Below are positions 26,626-36,652 of a stretch of DNA of 64,000 nt, piece after piece. Under the pieces are notes generated by a model, which worked only from the letters and a program-made list of their open reading frames with translations, had not been told where the DNA came from and searched no databases. The stretch lies in NCBI GenBank assembly GCA_949283695.1, contig CASDTX010000016.1, positions 1-64,000 on the forward strand. Reading direction: 5' to 3'. The DNA comes from an uncultured Eubacteriales bacterium (lineage in GTDB: Bacteria > Bacillota > Clostridia > Lachnospirales > Lachnospiraceae). Numbering within the stretch: position 1 is the stretch's first letter; each line of letters begins with the position of its first letter. Made by a program: the position numbers and the translations under genes.

Positions 26626-28026
26626 TTGAAAAAGCCAAATGAGATCATCGATAAACTGCGCTATTTAAACCGGCTTCTGATAGACACGTCGAAGACGACA
26701 AAGGAAATTGCGGCCAGAGAAGAGACCTTGGTGCGGGCGCTGGATCAGGTTCAGGACAGTCTGCAGAGAAGCCAGGGACTGCTTCAGACCGTGGAAGAGA
26801 GTATCACGCGCTGGGAACAGGCGGACCGACTGACCGGCGAGTGTGTCAGAAGGATGAAATATGTGAATCTGGAATATTTTCCGGCTATGTATGACAGGCA
26901 GCACAAGATCCTTCTGGCCGGGTTCTACGGAGCCAGGAACCTCGGCGACGAGCTGATGTTCCGTAAGGTATATGAAGATCTGGACGTGCGGAAAGATCAG
27001 ATCTATGTCCTCATGTGTGACAATGACGGACTGGATGTATTTGATTATCCGGGAATTAATATTCTGCATTATCCGAAGACAAAATATGATTATAACTTCC
27101 TTGCAAGAGAATTCGATGTGCTGATATTCGGCGGCGGAGCGATCATAGACGACGGGGCGTATCGTCTGGAAGAAAGTTATACGTATGATATGGGAAGAAT
27201 CTTTATTGAACTTTCTCTTGCATTTATCGAAAAGGGCAAGAAAGTCTTTCCGCTCGCTCTGAGTGCCAGCAGTGATCTTACAGATCCGGGGTATATCCGC
27301 AAGCTGAAGAGAGTGGCAGAGGGCAGCGCAGATTTCTCTGTGCGGGACAGATACAGCGCAGCTTTGATCAGGCGTCTGACCGGCGTGGAAGTTAAGGTGG
27401 TCAATGACATTGTCTTTTCTTATGACCTTTCGTCAGAAGGAGTGCCGGAGAAACCAGGGGATGATCGGAAAGTGATTGTCGGCATTGTGTGGATCTGCTA
27501 TGAAAATGTGAAGCGGGCGTGTATCGAGCTGATCGGCAGGCTGCAGGAACATTACGGGGATCGTCTGGAGATCCGCCTGATCCCGTTTTATGATTACCGC
27601 AGCTGTGATAAGATTTTTTATGAAGCGATGGCGGCTGAGATCAGCGGCGTCCCGATCAGAATCTGTGAGATGCCCGGAAATTTCCGTGAGACCTGTGACC
27701 AGATCCGCGGCTGTGATCTTCTGATCAGTATGAGATACCACGGGGCACTGATCGGAATGATGGCCGGGAGGAAGACCTATTCGCTTTTATATTCTGAACA
27801 CAGCCACTATTATAATAAGATGACAGATCTTTATGAAAAGTGCGGGAAGCCCGGCCGGCTGACAGGGACAGCCGAAGAATTGTATCAGAAGATCGTGTCC
27901 GAGGAAGAAGATCAGGGGCCGGAAGAACGGCCGCTGCTGGACAACCAGGAATACTGGAAGATCCTCTCAGGAATCTCCGCGGATTTCCGGGAGGGAAGGA
28001 TAAATCATTGTGAGGTGAAAGCATGA
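26626..28026 (+). CDS. Polysaccharide pyruvyl transferase family protein with coiled-coil head
   Basis: The 466-residue protein has about 85 N-terminal residues predicted to be helical and coiled (TTKEIAAREETLVRAL), then a CsaB/WcaK-type domain with GFYGARNLGDELMF, IFGGGAIIDDG, DFSVRDRYSA and the SMRYHGALIGMMAG motif. CsaB enzymes add pyruvate ketals to cell-wall glycans, and such pyruvylated polymers can anchor S-layer proteins; related members act on other glycans. The start is a TTG at 26626 with AGGAAGGA 8-9 bases upstream. Its stop overlaps the next ATG. Confidence 0.85.
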   Translation: MKKPNEIIDKLRYLNRLLIDTSKTTKEIAAREETLVRALDQVQDSLQRSQGLLQTVEESITRWEQADRLTGECVRRMKYVNLEYFPAMYDRQHKILLAGFYGARNLGDELMFRKVYEDLDVRKDQIYVLMCDNDGLDVFDYPGINILHYPKTKYDYNFLAREFDVLIFGGGAIIDDGAYRLEESYTYDMGRIFIELSLAFIEKGKKVFPLALSASSDLTDPGYIRKLKRVAEGSADFSVRDRYSAALIRRLTGVEVKVVNDIVFSYDLSSEGVPEKPGDDRKVIVGIVWICYENVKRACIELIGRLQEHYGDRLEIRLIPFYDYRSCDKIFYEAMAAEISGVPIRICEMPGNFRETCDQIRGCDLLISMRYHGALIGMMAGRKTYSLLYSEHSHYYNKMTDLYEKCGKPGRLTGTAEELYQKIVSEEEDQGPEERPLLDNQEYWKILSGISADFREGRINHCEVKA

Positions 28027-29048
28027 AAGTACTGACAATATTAATACCGGTTTATAATACAGAAAAATATCTCCGCCGCTGTCTGGATTCACTGCTTGTT
28101 CCGGAGGTGACGGATGACATTGAGATCCTGACAGTCAACGACGGAGGGAAAGACGGATCCATTGATATTCTCAGAGAGTATGAGAAACGTTATCCCCAGT
28201 GCATCCGCGTGATTGACAAGGAGAACGGAGGACACGGCTCTACCATTAACGCAGGAATTGCCAATGCAGCGGGGAAATATTTCCGTGTTCTGGACAGTGA
28301 CGACTGGTTTAATACAGTAGATTTTGTGGAATTTGTAAAACGTCTTTCAGAGGAAGACGCAGATCTGGTTGTATGTGATTACAGGAAAGAGCATACTTAC
28401 AACAGTAAATCCGAGTATTTTGAATATAAAAATCTGGAAGACCGTCATGTCTACAGACTGGATGATATTGATCTGAAGATTCTCGAGGGAGAATACTTTG
28501 TGATGGCTACCTCCACGTATAAGACGGAGATCCTCAGAGCTTCAGGGCTTAAGCTTCTGGAGAAGACGTTCTATGTTGATATGCAGTATAATGTTGTGCC
28601 GGTCACGAAGACAGAGACCTTTACGTATTATCATCTGGATATTTACCGGTACTTTATCGGCCGCAGGGATCAGAGCATGAATATGGACAACTTCGTCCGC
28701 AATCAGGAGCATCACAAGAAGATGATCAAGTGGCTGCTGGAATATTATACGGAGATATCCAAGCAGCTTTCGCCGAATAAGAGAGAATATATTGAGATCA
28801 TACTGACCTATACACTGAATACGCACTACTCGATTTACTGCGAGTATGACCATGACCATGCAAGAGCATACAGGGAGATTACCGACTTTGACAAATATCT
28901 TCTGAAGCTGAACAAAAACCTGTATGAGCGTCTGAACTGTATGGCGTATGTAAGGTACAACAGGAAGACCAAATTCAGATTCGTAAGAATCAACGGAAAG
29001 AAATGGAATACAGCCATGCAGATGGCCAGAAGGCTGAAAGGAAGGTAG
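28023..29048 (+). CDS. Family 2 glycosyltransferase
   Basis: A 341-residue GT-A-fold enzyme with the N-terminal pattern LTILIPVYNTEKYLRRCLDSL, a VNDGGKDGS nucleotide-binding region and the DSDDW metal-binding motif near residue 98. No membrane segment is seen, so it acts on the cytoplasmic face of the membrane. Sugar donor and acceptor are unknown. It overlaps the pyruvyl transferase gene by 4 bp (ATGA). Confidence 0.92.
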   Translation: MKVLTILIPVYNTEKYLRRCLDSLLVPEVTDDIEILTVNDGGKDGSIDILREYEKRYPQCIRVIDKENGGHGSTINAGIANAAGKYFRVLDSDDWFNTVDFVEFVKRLSEEDADLVVCDYRKEHTYNSKSEYFEYKNLEDRHVYRLDDIDLKILEGEYFVMATSTYKTEILRASGLKLLEKTFYVDMQYNVVPVTKTETFTYYHLDIYRYFIGRRDQSMNMDNFVRNQEHHKKMIKWLLEYYTEISKQLSPNKREYIEIILTYTLNTHYSIYCEYDHDHARAYREITDFDKYLLKLNKNLYERLNCMAYVRYNRKTKFRFVRINGKKWNTAMQMARRLKGR

Positions 29049-29056
29049 ACAAACAT

Positions 29057-30346
29057 ATGAAAAGAATATTGGTGATAAGCTGGTTCTATCCCCCCATTAA
29101 TTCTTCTGAGGGACTGGTGACATACAAGCTGCTCAGAAATTCGAAGTTTCAGTACGATGTGTGCATGCAGGAGAGCAATGCTTCCTGGTCCTACGGCAAG
29201 AATGAGAAGCTGCCGGAATCCGACAACGTACACCGGATCCCGGTTCAGGGAGACACGCTGGAACTTTGGAAAGAAAAGGCCATTGAGTATTTCGCAGCTC
29301 ACAAGGATGAGTATGATGTGGTCATGACCAGATCCATGCCTCCGGAATCTCATATGATCGGACTGAAGATCAAAGAATTAAAACCTGAGATCACCTGGAT
29401 CGCGTCATTTGGAGATCCCATCGCCAATAATCCTTTCGTGCTGAAAAGCATGAAGAAAATCTCTCCGTACTCGCTTCAGAACCGGTATATCCGTCCTATG
29501 AGCATTAGGGAGATGGCTTCTCCCAAGCGTATGCTCAAGAACATGATCTGGAAGAAACGGGTGAAGAAGGAACAGGAGCCGTTCCGCAGAGAGCAGCAGC
29601 TGGAGCATGACATTATCACGCGGTGCGACTATATGATCATGAATAACAAATACCAGAAGCAGTATATGCTGGATCCGTACGATGATGCTACGAAGAATAA
29701 AGCAATTGTACTGCCGCACAGCTTTGACGCGGAGCTGTATGACCAGGAGGCACCGGTGAGAGAGAGCAAGAAGATCCGCATGGTCTATATCGGCCATCTG
29801 GATGATATCCGGTCTCCGCATATTCTGTTTAAATCTGTTCTGAAGCTCAAAAACGAATATCCGGACCTGGCAGACCGCCTGGAACTCCTCTTCTACGGAA
29901 ATATGTCCGCAAAAGAGAAAGTATATCTTCTGGACAATGAGCTGCTGGATGTGGTGCACATCAAGAAACCGGTAGACTATAAGACCAGTCTGGCTGTCAT
30001 GAAGGGAAGCGACTGGCTGATCCATATTGATGCCAACTTAAGCGGAGTCCTGAACGAAAACATTTTCTTCGCGGCGAAACTTGCGGATTATATCGGCGCA
30101 GACCGGCCGGTATTCGGCATCACCATGTTTGACGGGGCAGGAGCGGATGTGGTACGGGAGATCAACGGTGTCACCGTATCCTACACGGTGGATGAGATTA
30201 AGAATTATCTGTACTTGATTGTGTACAGAGGGTACAGCGTCGCCGTGAACGAAGAGAACAGAGGTACCTATGACGCAGTCAACGTGGCGGCGGAGTTTGA
30301 TAAATTTGTTGAGACCCGGGTTCTGGACGGAAGCCGGCAGAGTTGA
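29057..30346 (+). CDS. Glycosyltransferase, GT-B type (GT4-like)
   Basis: The 429-residue product begins with MKRILVISWFYPP, a GT4-like N-terminal strand-loop, and contains VYIGHLDDIRSPH in the middle and ENIFFAAKLADYIGADRPVFGI near the C-terminus, which fit the nucleotide-sugar-binding lobe of GT-B enzymes. The ATG at 29057 has AAAGGAAGG upstream; an earlier in-frame start would overlap the preceding gene by 46 bp. Specificity is unknown. Confidence 0.85.
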   Translation: MKRILVISWFYPPINSSEGLVTYKLLRNSKFQYDVCMQESNASWSYGKNEKLPESDNVHRIPVQGDTLELWKEKAIEYFAAHKDEYDVVMTRSMPPESHMIGLKIKELKPEITWIASFGDPIANNPFVLKSMKKISPYSLQNRYIRPMSIREMASPKRMLKNMIWKKRVKKEQEPFRREQQLEHDIITRCDYMIMNNKYQKQYMLDPYDDATKNKAIVLPHSFDAELYDQEAPVRESKKIRMVYIGHLDDIRSPHILFKSVLKLKNEYPDLADRLELLFYGNMSAKEKVYLLDNELLDVVHIKKPVDYKTSLAVMKGSDWLIHIDANLSGVLNENIFFAAKLADYIGADRPVFGITMFDGAGADVVREINGVTVSYTVDEIKNYLYLIVYRGYSVAVNEENRGTYDAVNVAAEFDKFVETRVLDGSRQS

Positions 30347-30355
30347 GGTGACAGC

Positions 30356-31474
30356 ATGAGAAAGATAAAAGTAATGACCGTATTTGGGACAAGACCGGAG
30401 GCGATTAAGATGGCCCCGGTCGTGAAAGAGCTTCAGTCGCGGGAGGAGATCGAACAGATTACCTGTGTGACGGCGCAGCACCGTCAGATGCTCGATCAGG
30501 TTCTGGAGACATTTCAGATCGTGCCGGAGTACGATCTGGACATTATGAAACAGGGACAGACGCTCAATGAGGTGGTGCAGCGGGTGCTGGGCAAGATCGG
30601 GGAAGTTCTGGAGAAGGAGCGGCCGGACATTGTCCTGGTACACGGCGACACGACGACAACCTTTGCAGGTGCGCTGGCTGCATTCCACAGCCAGATTGCG
30701 ATCGGGCATGTAGAAGCCGGGCTTCGGACCTGGAATAAATATTCTCCTTATCCGGAGGAGATGAACCGCCAGATGGTAGGCTGCCTTGCGGATATGCATT
30801 TCGCGCCCACCAAGGTAAGCGCGGGCAATCTGATCCGTGAGGGGAAAGACGAATCTAAGATCTATATCACAGGAAATACAGCGATTGACGCTATGGCGAC
30901 AACGGTGGACAGTACCTATGAGAACCCGATTTTCGACTGGGTGGGCGACAGCCGGATGATTCTTCTGACAGCACACAGAAGGGAGAATCTGGGCGAGCCG
31001 ATGTATCATATCTTCCGGGCGATTAAGCGGATTGTAGACGAGTTCGAGGATGTCCGGGTGATCTATCCCATCCATCTGAATCCGAAAGTGCGTCAGATCG
31101 CCAACGATGTGTTCGGTGACTGCGACAGAGTCCGTCTCATTGAACCGCTGGAGGTGTTTGATTTCCACAACTTCCAGAACCGGAGTTACCTGATCATGAC
31201 CGACAGCGGCGGGATCCAGGAAGAGGCGCCGTCTCTTGGCAAACCGGTTCTCGTCCTGCGTGATACGACAGAGAGACCGGAGGGAATCGAAGCAGGGACA
31301 CTGAAACTGACAGGCACGGATGAAGAAGTGATCTACCGCGAGACAAAGACACTTTTGACCGATGAAGCAGCGTACAACGCCATGAGTCATGCCAGCAACC
31401 CGTACGGCGACGGCCATGCCAGCGAGCGGATTGTGGATGCGATCATAGAGAAATTCAGTGATCTTTTGAGATAA
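30356..31474 (+). CDS. wecB: UDP-N-acetylglucosamine 2-epimerase (non-hydrolysing)
   Basis: This enzyme interconverts UDP-GlcNAc and UDP-ManNAc. The 372-residue length is typical, with the N-terminal FGTRPEAIKMAPV motif, HGDTTTTFAGALAAF, HVEAGLRT and the DSGGIQEEAPSLGKPVLVLR block. It supplies ManNAc, which fits the WecG/TagA-family transferase at 41.6 kb. The start ATG lies 9 bases after the previous stop with GAGGTGA upstream. Confidence 0.96.
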   Translation: MRKIKVMTVFGTRPEAIKMAPVVKELQSREEIEQITCVTAQHRQMLDQVLETFQIVPEYDLDIMKQGQTLNEVVQRVLGKIGEVLEKERPDIVLVHGDTTTTFAGALAAFHSQIAIGHVEAGLRTWNKYSPYPEEMNRQMVGCLADMHFAPTKVSAGNLIREGKDESKIYITGNTAIDAMATTVDSTYENPIFDWVGDSRMILLTAHRRENLGEPMYHIFRAIKRIVDEFEDVRVIYPIHLNPKVRQIANDVFGDCDRVRLIEPLEVFDFHNFQNRSYLIMTDSGGIQEEAPSLGKPVLVLRDTTERPEGIEAGTLKLTGTDEEVIYRETKTLLTDEAAYNAMSHASNPYGDGHASERIVDAIIEKFSDLLR

Positions 31475-31485
31475 AGGAGAAGAGT

Positions 31486-32763
31486 ATGGACAGAAATGTA
31501 AAGTATCTGATTATCGGAGCAGGAATCTCAGGACTGACGTTTGCAAATTATGCAGACGGAGACTACCTGATCGTAGAGAAAGAGGATGAAGTCGGCGGAT
31601 ACTGCCGGACGATCAAGAAGAAAGACTATGTGTGGGATTACGCAGGACATTTCTTCCATTTCAGCACCGATGATTTCCGCAAGAAGTTTCTGGACAGCGT
31701 GGATCCGGATGATATCAAGTACAAAGACAAGAATACAAAGATTATCTATAAGGGCGAGCTCGTTGATTATCCTTTCCAGACGAATATCCATCAGCTGGAG
31801 AAACAGGAGTTTATTGACTGCCTTTATGATCTGTTTCACAGACAGGAGAAGGATGATTACGACAGTTTCCTTGACATGCTCTACGGCAAGTTCGGGAAAT
31901 CCATCGTAGAGAAATTCCTGCGGCCTTACAATGAGAAGCTCTACGCGGTGGATCTGACTACCCTGGACAAGGATGCCATGGGGCGGTTCTTCCCGTATGC
32001 GGATATTCCGGCCATCATTGACAATATGAAGGCAAACAAGGACAGCACATCCTACAACAATACATTCCTTTATCCGAAGAATGGCGCGGGATCCTTCATT
32101 CAGATTCTGTATGACGCACTGGATCCGTCCAAAGTACTGCTGAAGCACAGTGTGGTGAAGATCGACCGGGCAGCCAGAGTGGCGGAGCTGAATGACGGGA
32201 GCAGGATCACGTATGAATATCTGATCAATACGTCTCCGCTGAACCAGTTCCTTGCCTTCTTTGAGGAAGAGGAATTCAAGAGTCTGAGGGACGCACTCTC
32301 GTATAATAAGGTGCTTGTATTCAACCTTGGCTTTAATAAGAAGTCAAAATATACAGAAGAACATTGGATGTATATTCCGGACAAAAAGGTGAATTTCTAC
32401 CGGATCGGATTCTACGACAACATCCTGGATGCGGATAAGCTGAGCATGTATATTGAGATCGGGTACGGGAAGAATGATGTGATCACAGAAGAAGACGTGA
32501 AAGAGCAGCTGAAACTGACGCTCGACAATCTTCAGAAGCTGGGGATCATTGACGAAGAGACGAAACTGGAAGAACATTCTACAATTGTGATGGATCCGGC
32601 CTATGTCCACATCAATACAGAGACAGAGAAACGGATCAAAGAGTTCAAAGAGGGGGAGACAAAAGACAAGATCTATACGATCGGAAGATATGGAGCCTGG
32701 ACGTATTGCTCCATGGAAGATTGTATGATTGCGGCAAAGAAATTGGCAGAAAGTTTAAAATAA
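31486..32763 (+). CDS. FAD-dependent UDP-galactopyranose-mutase-like protein
   Basis: A 425-residue flavoprotein with an N-terminal FAD motif (LIIGAGISGLTFANY), the adjacent VEKEDEVGGYCRT segment, and later a LRPYNEKLYAVDLTTL block that resembles UDP-galactopyranose mutase and protoporphyrinogen-oxidase-like proteins. Mutase would give UDP-Galf for a furanose-containing polymer, and its place in a glycan locus supports a sugar role. Key mutase arginines cannot be checked without alignment, so the exact reaction is uncertain. Confidence 0.8.
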   Translation: MDRNVKYLIIGAGISGLTFANYADGDYLIVEKEDEVGGYCRTIKKKDYVWDYAGHFFHFSTDDFRKKFLDSVDPDDIKYKDKNTKIIYKGELVDYPFQTNIHQLEKQEFIDCLYDLFHRQEKDDYDSFLDMLYGKFGKSIVEKFLRPYNEKLYAVDLTTLDKDAMGRFFPYADIPAIIDNMKANKDSTSYNNTFLYPKNGAGSFIQILYDALDPSKVLLKHSVVKIDRAARVAELNDGSRITYEYLINTSPLNQFLAFFEEEEFKSLRDALSYNKVLVFNLGFNKKSKYTEEHWMYIPDKKVNFYRIGFYDNILDADKLSMYIEIGYGKNDVITEEDVKEQLKLTLDNLQKLGIIDEETKLEEHSTIVMDPAYVHINTETEKRIKEFKEGETKDKIYTIGRYGAWTYCSMEDCMIAAKKLAESLK

Positions 32764-32782
32764 TTTTGGGGAATAAGGGGTC

Positions 32783-34600
32783 ATGTATACAGTTATAAAA
32801 AAGCATAAAACCATTTTATTGAGCGCGGTATGGAGTTATCTGGCCCTTCTGGGGCTTGTGTATTATCTTGAGATCGGTATGGAGAGCAGAAACTATTCGA
32901 ATAATCTGGTTTATGCGCTCCTGTATATTATGATTGCCGCGTTTATTCTTAAGAGCCGTCAGTATATGGACAGAAGGAAACTGAAGTTTTCAGTTTTCTT
33001 CTCTGCCCTCACTGCGCTGATCTTCGTGGCCGGCGCCCAGCTTGAATATCTTGCAGCGATTTCATGGACTGCAGCAACGGCTGGAAAGGTGCTTCTTCTG
33101 GCGGTGTTCTTTATACCGGTGTATGTCCTGCTTTTTCACCTGTGCACAGGCATTGAGGTGAAAGCAGCAGAGTGGAGTACGGACAGATGGAAAAAGTGGA
33201 AGATCTATCTTATCATTGTATTTTTCTGGGGTCTGGCTTACCTCGCTCTCTTCCCGGGAATCTATGATTATGATTCAATCGATCAGACACGTCAGTTCCT
33301 GGTGTCGGGGTATATCACTTCCCATCACCCGGTGATCCATTCTTTCCTTTTGTCAACATTTCTCCAGATCGGACATACGCTGCTGGGCAGTTATGAAGCG
33401 GGACTTGGCTTCTATTCGCTTCTGCAGCTGCTATTTCTGGCATACGCTGCGGTTTCCGTAAGCTGGCACCTGCTGAAAAAACAGAAGAAATACCTGTTTG
33501 TCCTGTCGCTTATTTTTTATGCGTTATTCCCCGTACATTCTATTATGGCAGTCTGGGCTGCGAAAGACACGATATTTGCGGGGCTTTTTGCGCTGGTGAG
33601 TCTGTCCCTTCTTGAGATGACGGACCAGGATTCAGATTTCTTTCAGAATAAGCGTGCGATGGTGCGTTTTGTGATCCTGACGGTTCTGATGTGCATGTTC
33701 CGAAATAATGGGATCTACGCGCTGATTCTGATGCTGCCGGTGTGCTTTTTCTGCTTTAAGAGAGGCCGGTGGAAAGTAACGGCCCTTGTGGCAGTCTGCG
33801 CTGTACTTTATCTTTCTTATCAGAATGTCCTTCTGCCTGCCGCAGGCGTTGTCTCCGGCGATATGAGGGAGATGCTGAGTGTTCCGTGCCAGCAGCTGGC
33901 CAAAGTATATGTGGAGGCACCGGAGGTGTTTGACGAGGAGGAGAAGGAAGCCCTTCTGGAACTGATTCCGGAGGAACATCTGCTGGATTATGAAGACAGC
34001 CCGATGATTGCGGACGCCACGAAGAATTATTTCAACTCGGAGGTGTTTCGAAGCAGCCCGGGCAAATACGTCAAGATGTATCTGGAGATCGGACTGAAAA
34101 GTCCGGGGAGATATGTGGAAGCGTTTCTGACCAACAGCCTGGGCTTCTGGTATCCCAATAAATCCTATCCGGACTCGCGGATGTTCCATCCGTATACAGA
34201 GTTTGATATGGCGGATCCGGATCTGTTTGGAGGAGATTATATCTATCTGAAACGCATCAGCCTGCTTCCGCCTTATGAATTTATTCTGCGGATGATCATT
34301 CAGTATACAGCCTGGGAGTACTTCCCGGTGATCTCGAATTTCTTTGTTCCGGGAACATACTTCCTGCTGCTGCTGTTTGCAGCCGGCACTGCATGTTACC
34401 GCAAGACCTACAGCAGACTTCTGGTGCTGGGCTTCTGGGCGGGGCTGTGGTTTACCCTGCTGATCTCGCCGGTGGCCTTAGTGCGGTATGCATATCCGGT
34501 CATCCTGTGTCTGCCGATTCTGGGGGAACTGATCGTGCCCGAGAAGAAGGCGGGATCAGAATGTCTGCCGGAGAACCAGGAAAAGGAGAAAGGAAGATAA
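32783..34600 (+). CDS. GT-C-type polytopic membrane protein (DUF6020-like)
   Basis: A 605-residue protein with about 12 hydrophobic segments. After the fourth or fifth segment is a loop with YDYDSIDQTRQF and SHHPVIHS, an acidic DYDS-type motif placed as in GT-C enzymes, which use polyprenyl-phosphate sugars on the outer face. I think this matches the DUF6020 family, but cannot run a search. A soluble loop of about 130 residues sits near residues 375-500. It precedes a GT2 gene by one base, and the two may form a donor-synthase/transferase pair. Confidence 0.75.
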   Translation: MYTVIKKHKTILLSAVWSYLALLGLVYYLEIGMESRNYSNNLVYALLYIMIAAFILKSRQYMDRRKLKFSVFFSALTALIFVAGAQLEYLAAISWTAATAGKVLLLAVFFIPVYVLLFHLCTGIEVKAAEWSTDRWKKWKIYLIIVFFWGLAYLALFPGIYDYDSIDQTRQFLVSGYITSHHPVIHSFLLSTFLQIGHTLLGSYEAGLGFYSLLQLLFLAYAAVSVSWHLLKKQKKYLFVLSLIFYALFPVHSIMAVWAAKDTIFAGLFALVSLSLLEMTDQDSDFFQNKRAMVRFVILTVLMCMFRNNGIYALILMLPVCFFCFKRGRWKVTALVAVCAVLYLSYQNVLLPAAGVVSGDMREMLSVPCQQLAKVYVEAPEVFDEEEKEALLELIPEEHLLDYEDSPMIADATKNYFNSEVFRSSPGKYVKMYLEIGLKSPGRYVEAFLTNSLGFWYPNKSYPDSRMFHPYTEFDMADPDLFGGDYIYLKRISLLPPYEFILRMIIQYTAWEYFPVISNFFVPGTYFLLLLFAAGTACYRKTYSRLLVLGFWAGLWFTLLISPVALVRYAYPVILCLPILGELIVPEKKAGSECLPENQEKEKGR

Positions 34601-34601
34601 A

Positions 34602-35546
34602 ATGGAGAAAATCGCAGTTTTAATTCCGTGTTATAATGAAAGTCAGACCATTGTAAAAGTAATCAGAGATTGGAAGAAGGAGCTTCCGGAAGCCACGATT
34701 TATGTATATGACAACAACTCTTCTGATAATACGGCAGAACTGGCCCGAAATGAGGGGGCTGTCGTGCGCCATGAGTATCAGCAGGGCAAGGGGAACGTCA
34801 TCCGCCGCATGTTCCGGGAGATTGACGCCAAGTGCTATGTCATGATCGACGGGGATGATACTTATCCCGCAGAGTTCGGGCATGAGATGGTGGAAAAGGT
34901 TCTGGAGCGGGGCGTTGATATGGTGGTGGGAGACCGGCTTTCTTCCACGTATTTTGAAGAGAATAAGCGGCCCTTTCATAATTTCGGAAACAGTCTTGTA
35001 AGGGGCACGATTAACCGGCTCTTTAAGAGCAATATTCGGGATATTATGACCGGCTACCGCGCGTTCAGCTATCAGTTCGCGAAGACGTTTCCGATCCTGT
35101 CCAAGGGATTTGAGATCGAGACAGAGATGAGCATCCACGCAGTGGAGAAAAATATGCTCGTGGAGAACGTGATCATTGAGTACAGGGACAGGCCGGAGGG
35201 GAGCGAATCTAAGCTGAACACCTATTCTGACGGGATCAAGGTGCTGGCCACAATCGGCAGACTGTATAAGAACTATAAGCCGTTCCAGTTCTTCGGCTTC
35301 CTGGCTCTGCTTCTTATGATCCTGTCAGTGGCGCTGTTTATCCCGGTGATTGTGACTTATTTTCGGACGAAAATGGTGCCGAATTTCCCGACACTGATCG
35401 TCAGTGGATTTATCGCTCTGGCAGCGCTTCAGTCATTCTTTTCCGGAATGATTCTGAGTACGCTGGTGGAAAAGGACCGTCAGGACTTTGAGTTCCGGCT
35501 TCAGCTGGTCCGCCGCAAGAGAAATGAAGATACAGATGGAGAATAG
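34602..35546 (+). CDS. Family 2 glycosyltransferase, polyprenyl-phosphate sugar synthase-like
   Basis: The 314-residue enzyme has a DPM1-like catalytic domain ([31 protein letters not shown]) and two C-terminal hydrophobic segments (about residues 228-250 and 265-287). Such proteins load a sugar on undecaprenyl phosphate at the inner membrane face. It starts one base after the GT-C-like gene and so is probably translated with it. Confidence 0.9.
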   Translation: MEKIAVLIPCYNESQTIVKVIRDWKKELPEATIYVYDNNSSDNTAELARNEGAVVRHEYQQGKGNVIRRMFREIDAKCYVMIDGDDTYPAEFGHEMVEKVLERGVDMVVGDRLSSTYFEENKRPFHNFGNSLVRGTINRLFKSNIRDIMTGYRAFSYQFAKTFPILSKGFEIETEMSIHAVEKNMLVENVIIEYRDRPEGSESKLNTYSDGIKVLATIGRLYKNYKPFQFFGFLALLLMILSVALFIPVIVTYFRTKMVPNFPTLIVSGFIALAALQSFFSGMILSTLVEKDRQDFEFRLQLVRRKRNEDTDGE

Positions 35547-35550
35547 AAAT

Positions 35551-36642
35551 ATGGAGATCATGGCAAACAGAATGGACAGAGGGTTCTTCCGCTATCAGGA
35601 AGAATTCGAGGAGAAAGCGCTGGAAGTACTGCGCTCCGGATGGTATATTCTTGGGAAAGAGGTGGCGGAATTCGAGAAAGAGTTTGCCGCTTATGTAGGA
35701 ACGAAGGAGTGTGTGGGAGTCGCCAGCGGGCTGGATGCTCTGGCACTCTCGGTTCGTGCAATGGGGATTTCCGCCGGGGATGAAGTGATTGTCCAGGGCA
35801 ATACTTATATTGCAAGTGTGCTGGGAATTACGATGAACGGAGCGACTCCTGTGTTCACGGAGCCGGACGAGTATTATAATATAGATCCGGAGGGAATTGA
35901 AGAGAAGATCACTGAGAAAACCCGGGCGATCATGGCGGTCCATCTGTACGGCCAGGCTTCCCGCATGGAACGGATCATGGAGATCGCCCAGAAGCATCAT
36001 CTGCAGGTGATCGAGGACTGCGCCCAGTCCCACGGCGCATGCTGCGGCGGAAAGATGACAGGGAGTTTCGGCGCGGCCGGCTGCTTCTCCTTCTATCCGT
36101 CCAAGAATATCGGAGCGTTCGGAGACGCAGGGGCAGTGTGTACGGATGATCCGGAACTGGCCAGAAAGATCCGTGTGCTGAGAAATTACGGAAGTCAGAA
36201 ACGGTATTACAATGAGGTAGCAGGGGTCAATTCCCGGCTTGATGAGATTCAGGCAGGCCTGCTCCGCGTCCGGCTGCGCCATGCGGACGAGTGCGAAGCA
36301 GAGAGAAAAGCACTGTGCGGACGCTATCTGGAAGAGATCAAGAATCCGAAGATTCTCCTCCCCAAGTGTCCGGAAGGCGTGGGCACCGTATGGCATCAGT
36401 TCGTCGTGCGGACGAAAGAGCGGGATGCACTGGCTGCATACCTGAAAGAACAGGGTATCGGTACTTTGATCCATTACCCGGTTCCGCCCCATCTGTCAGA
36501 GGCATACCGCTGTCTCGGATATCAGAAAGGAGATTTCCCGGTTACGGAACAGTATGCCGGAGAGGTGCTGTCCCTTCCCCTGTATAACGGCATGACGAGG
36601 GAAGAACAGGATTACGTGATCCATGCCGTCAATAAATTCTGA
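35551..36642 (+). CDS. DegT/DnrJ/EryC1/StrS sugar aminotransferase (FdtB/QdtB-like)
   Basis: A 363-residue PLP enzyme with the family features [15 protein letters not shown] near residue 55, [16 protein letters not shown] and [16 protein letters not shown], where the SK lysine binds PLP. With the FdtA-like domain of the next gene, it most likely aminates dTDP-3-keto-6-deoxyhexose at C3. Several in-frame ATGs lie at 35524, 35536, 35551 and 35560; 35551 has TGGAG 9 bases upstream and starts just after the previous stop. The neighbouring fusion gene begins 10 bp downstream. Confidence 0.9.
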   Translation: MEIMANRMDRGFFRYQEEFEEKALEVLRSGWYILGKEVAEFEKEFAAYVGTKECVGVASGLDALALSVRAMGISAGDEVIVQGNTYIASVLGITMNGATPVFTEPDEYYNIDPEGIEEKITEKTRAIMAVHLYGQASRMERIMEIAQKHHLQVIEDCAQSHGACCGGKMTGSFGAAGCFSFYPSKNIGAFGDAGAVCTDDPELARKIRVLRNYGSQKRYYNEVAGVNSRLDEIQAGLLRVRLRHADECEAERKALCGRYLEEIKNPKILLPKCPEGVGTVWHQFVVRTKERDALAAYLKEQGIGTLIHYPVPPHLSEAYRCLGYQKGDFPVTEQYAGEVLSLPLYNGMTREEQDYVIHAVNKF

Positions 36643-36652
36643 GGAAAGAAGT

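Noticed and set aside
30038-31417. Long open frame on the minus strand opposite wecB
   Set aside because: It is antisense to a clear WecB with all family motifs; its product is rich in His, Arg and Leu as expected for a shadow frame.
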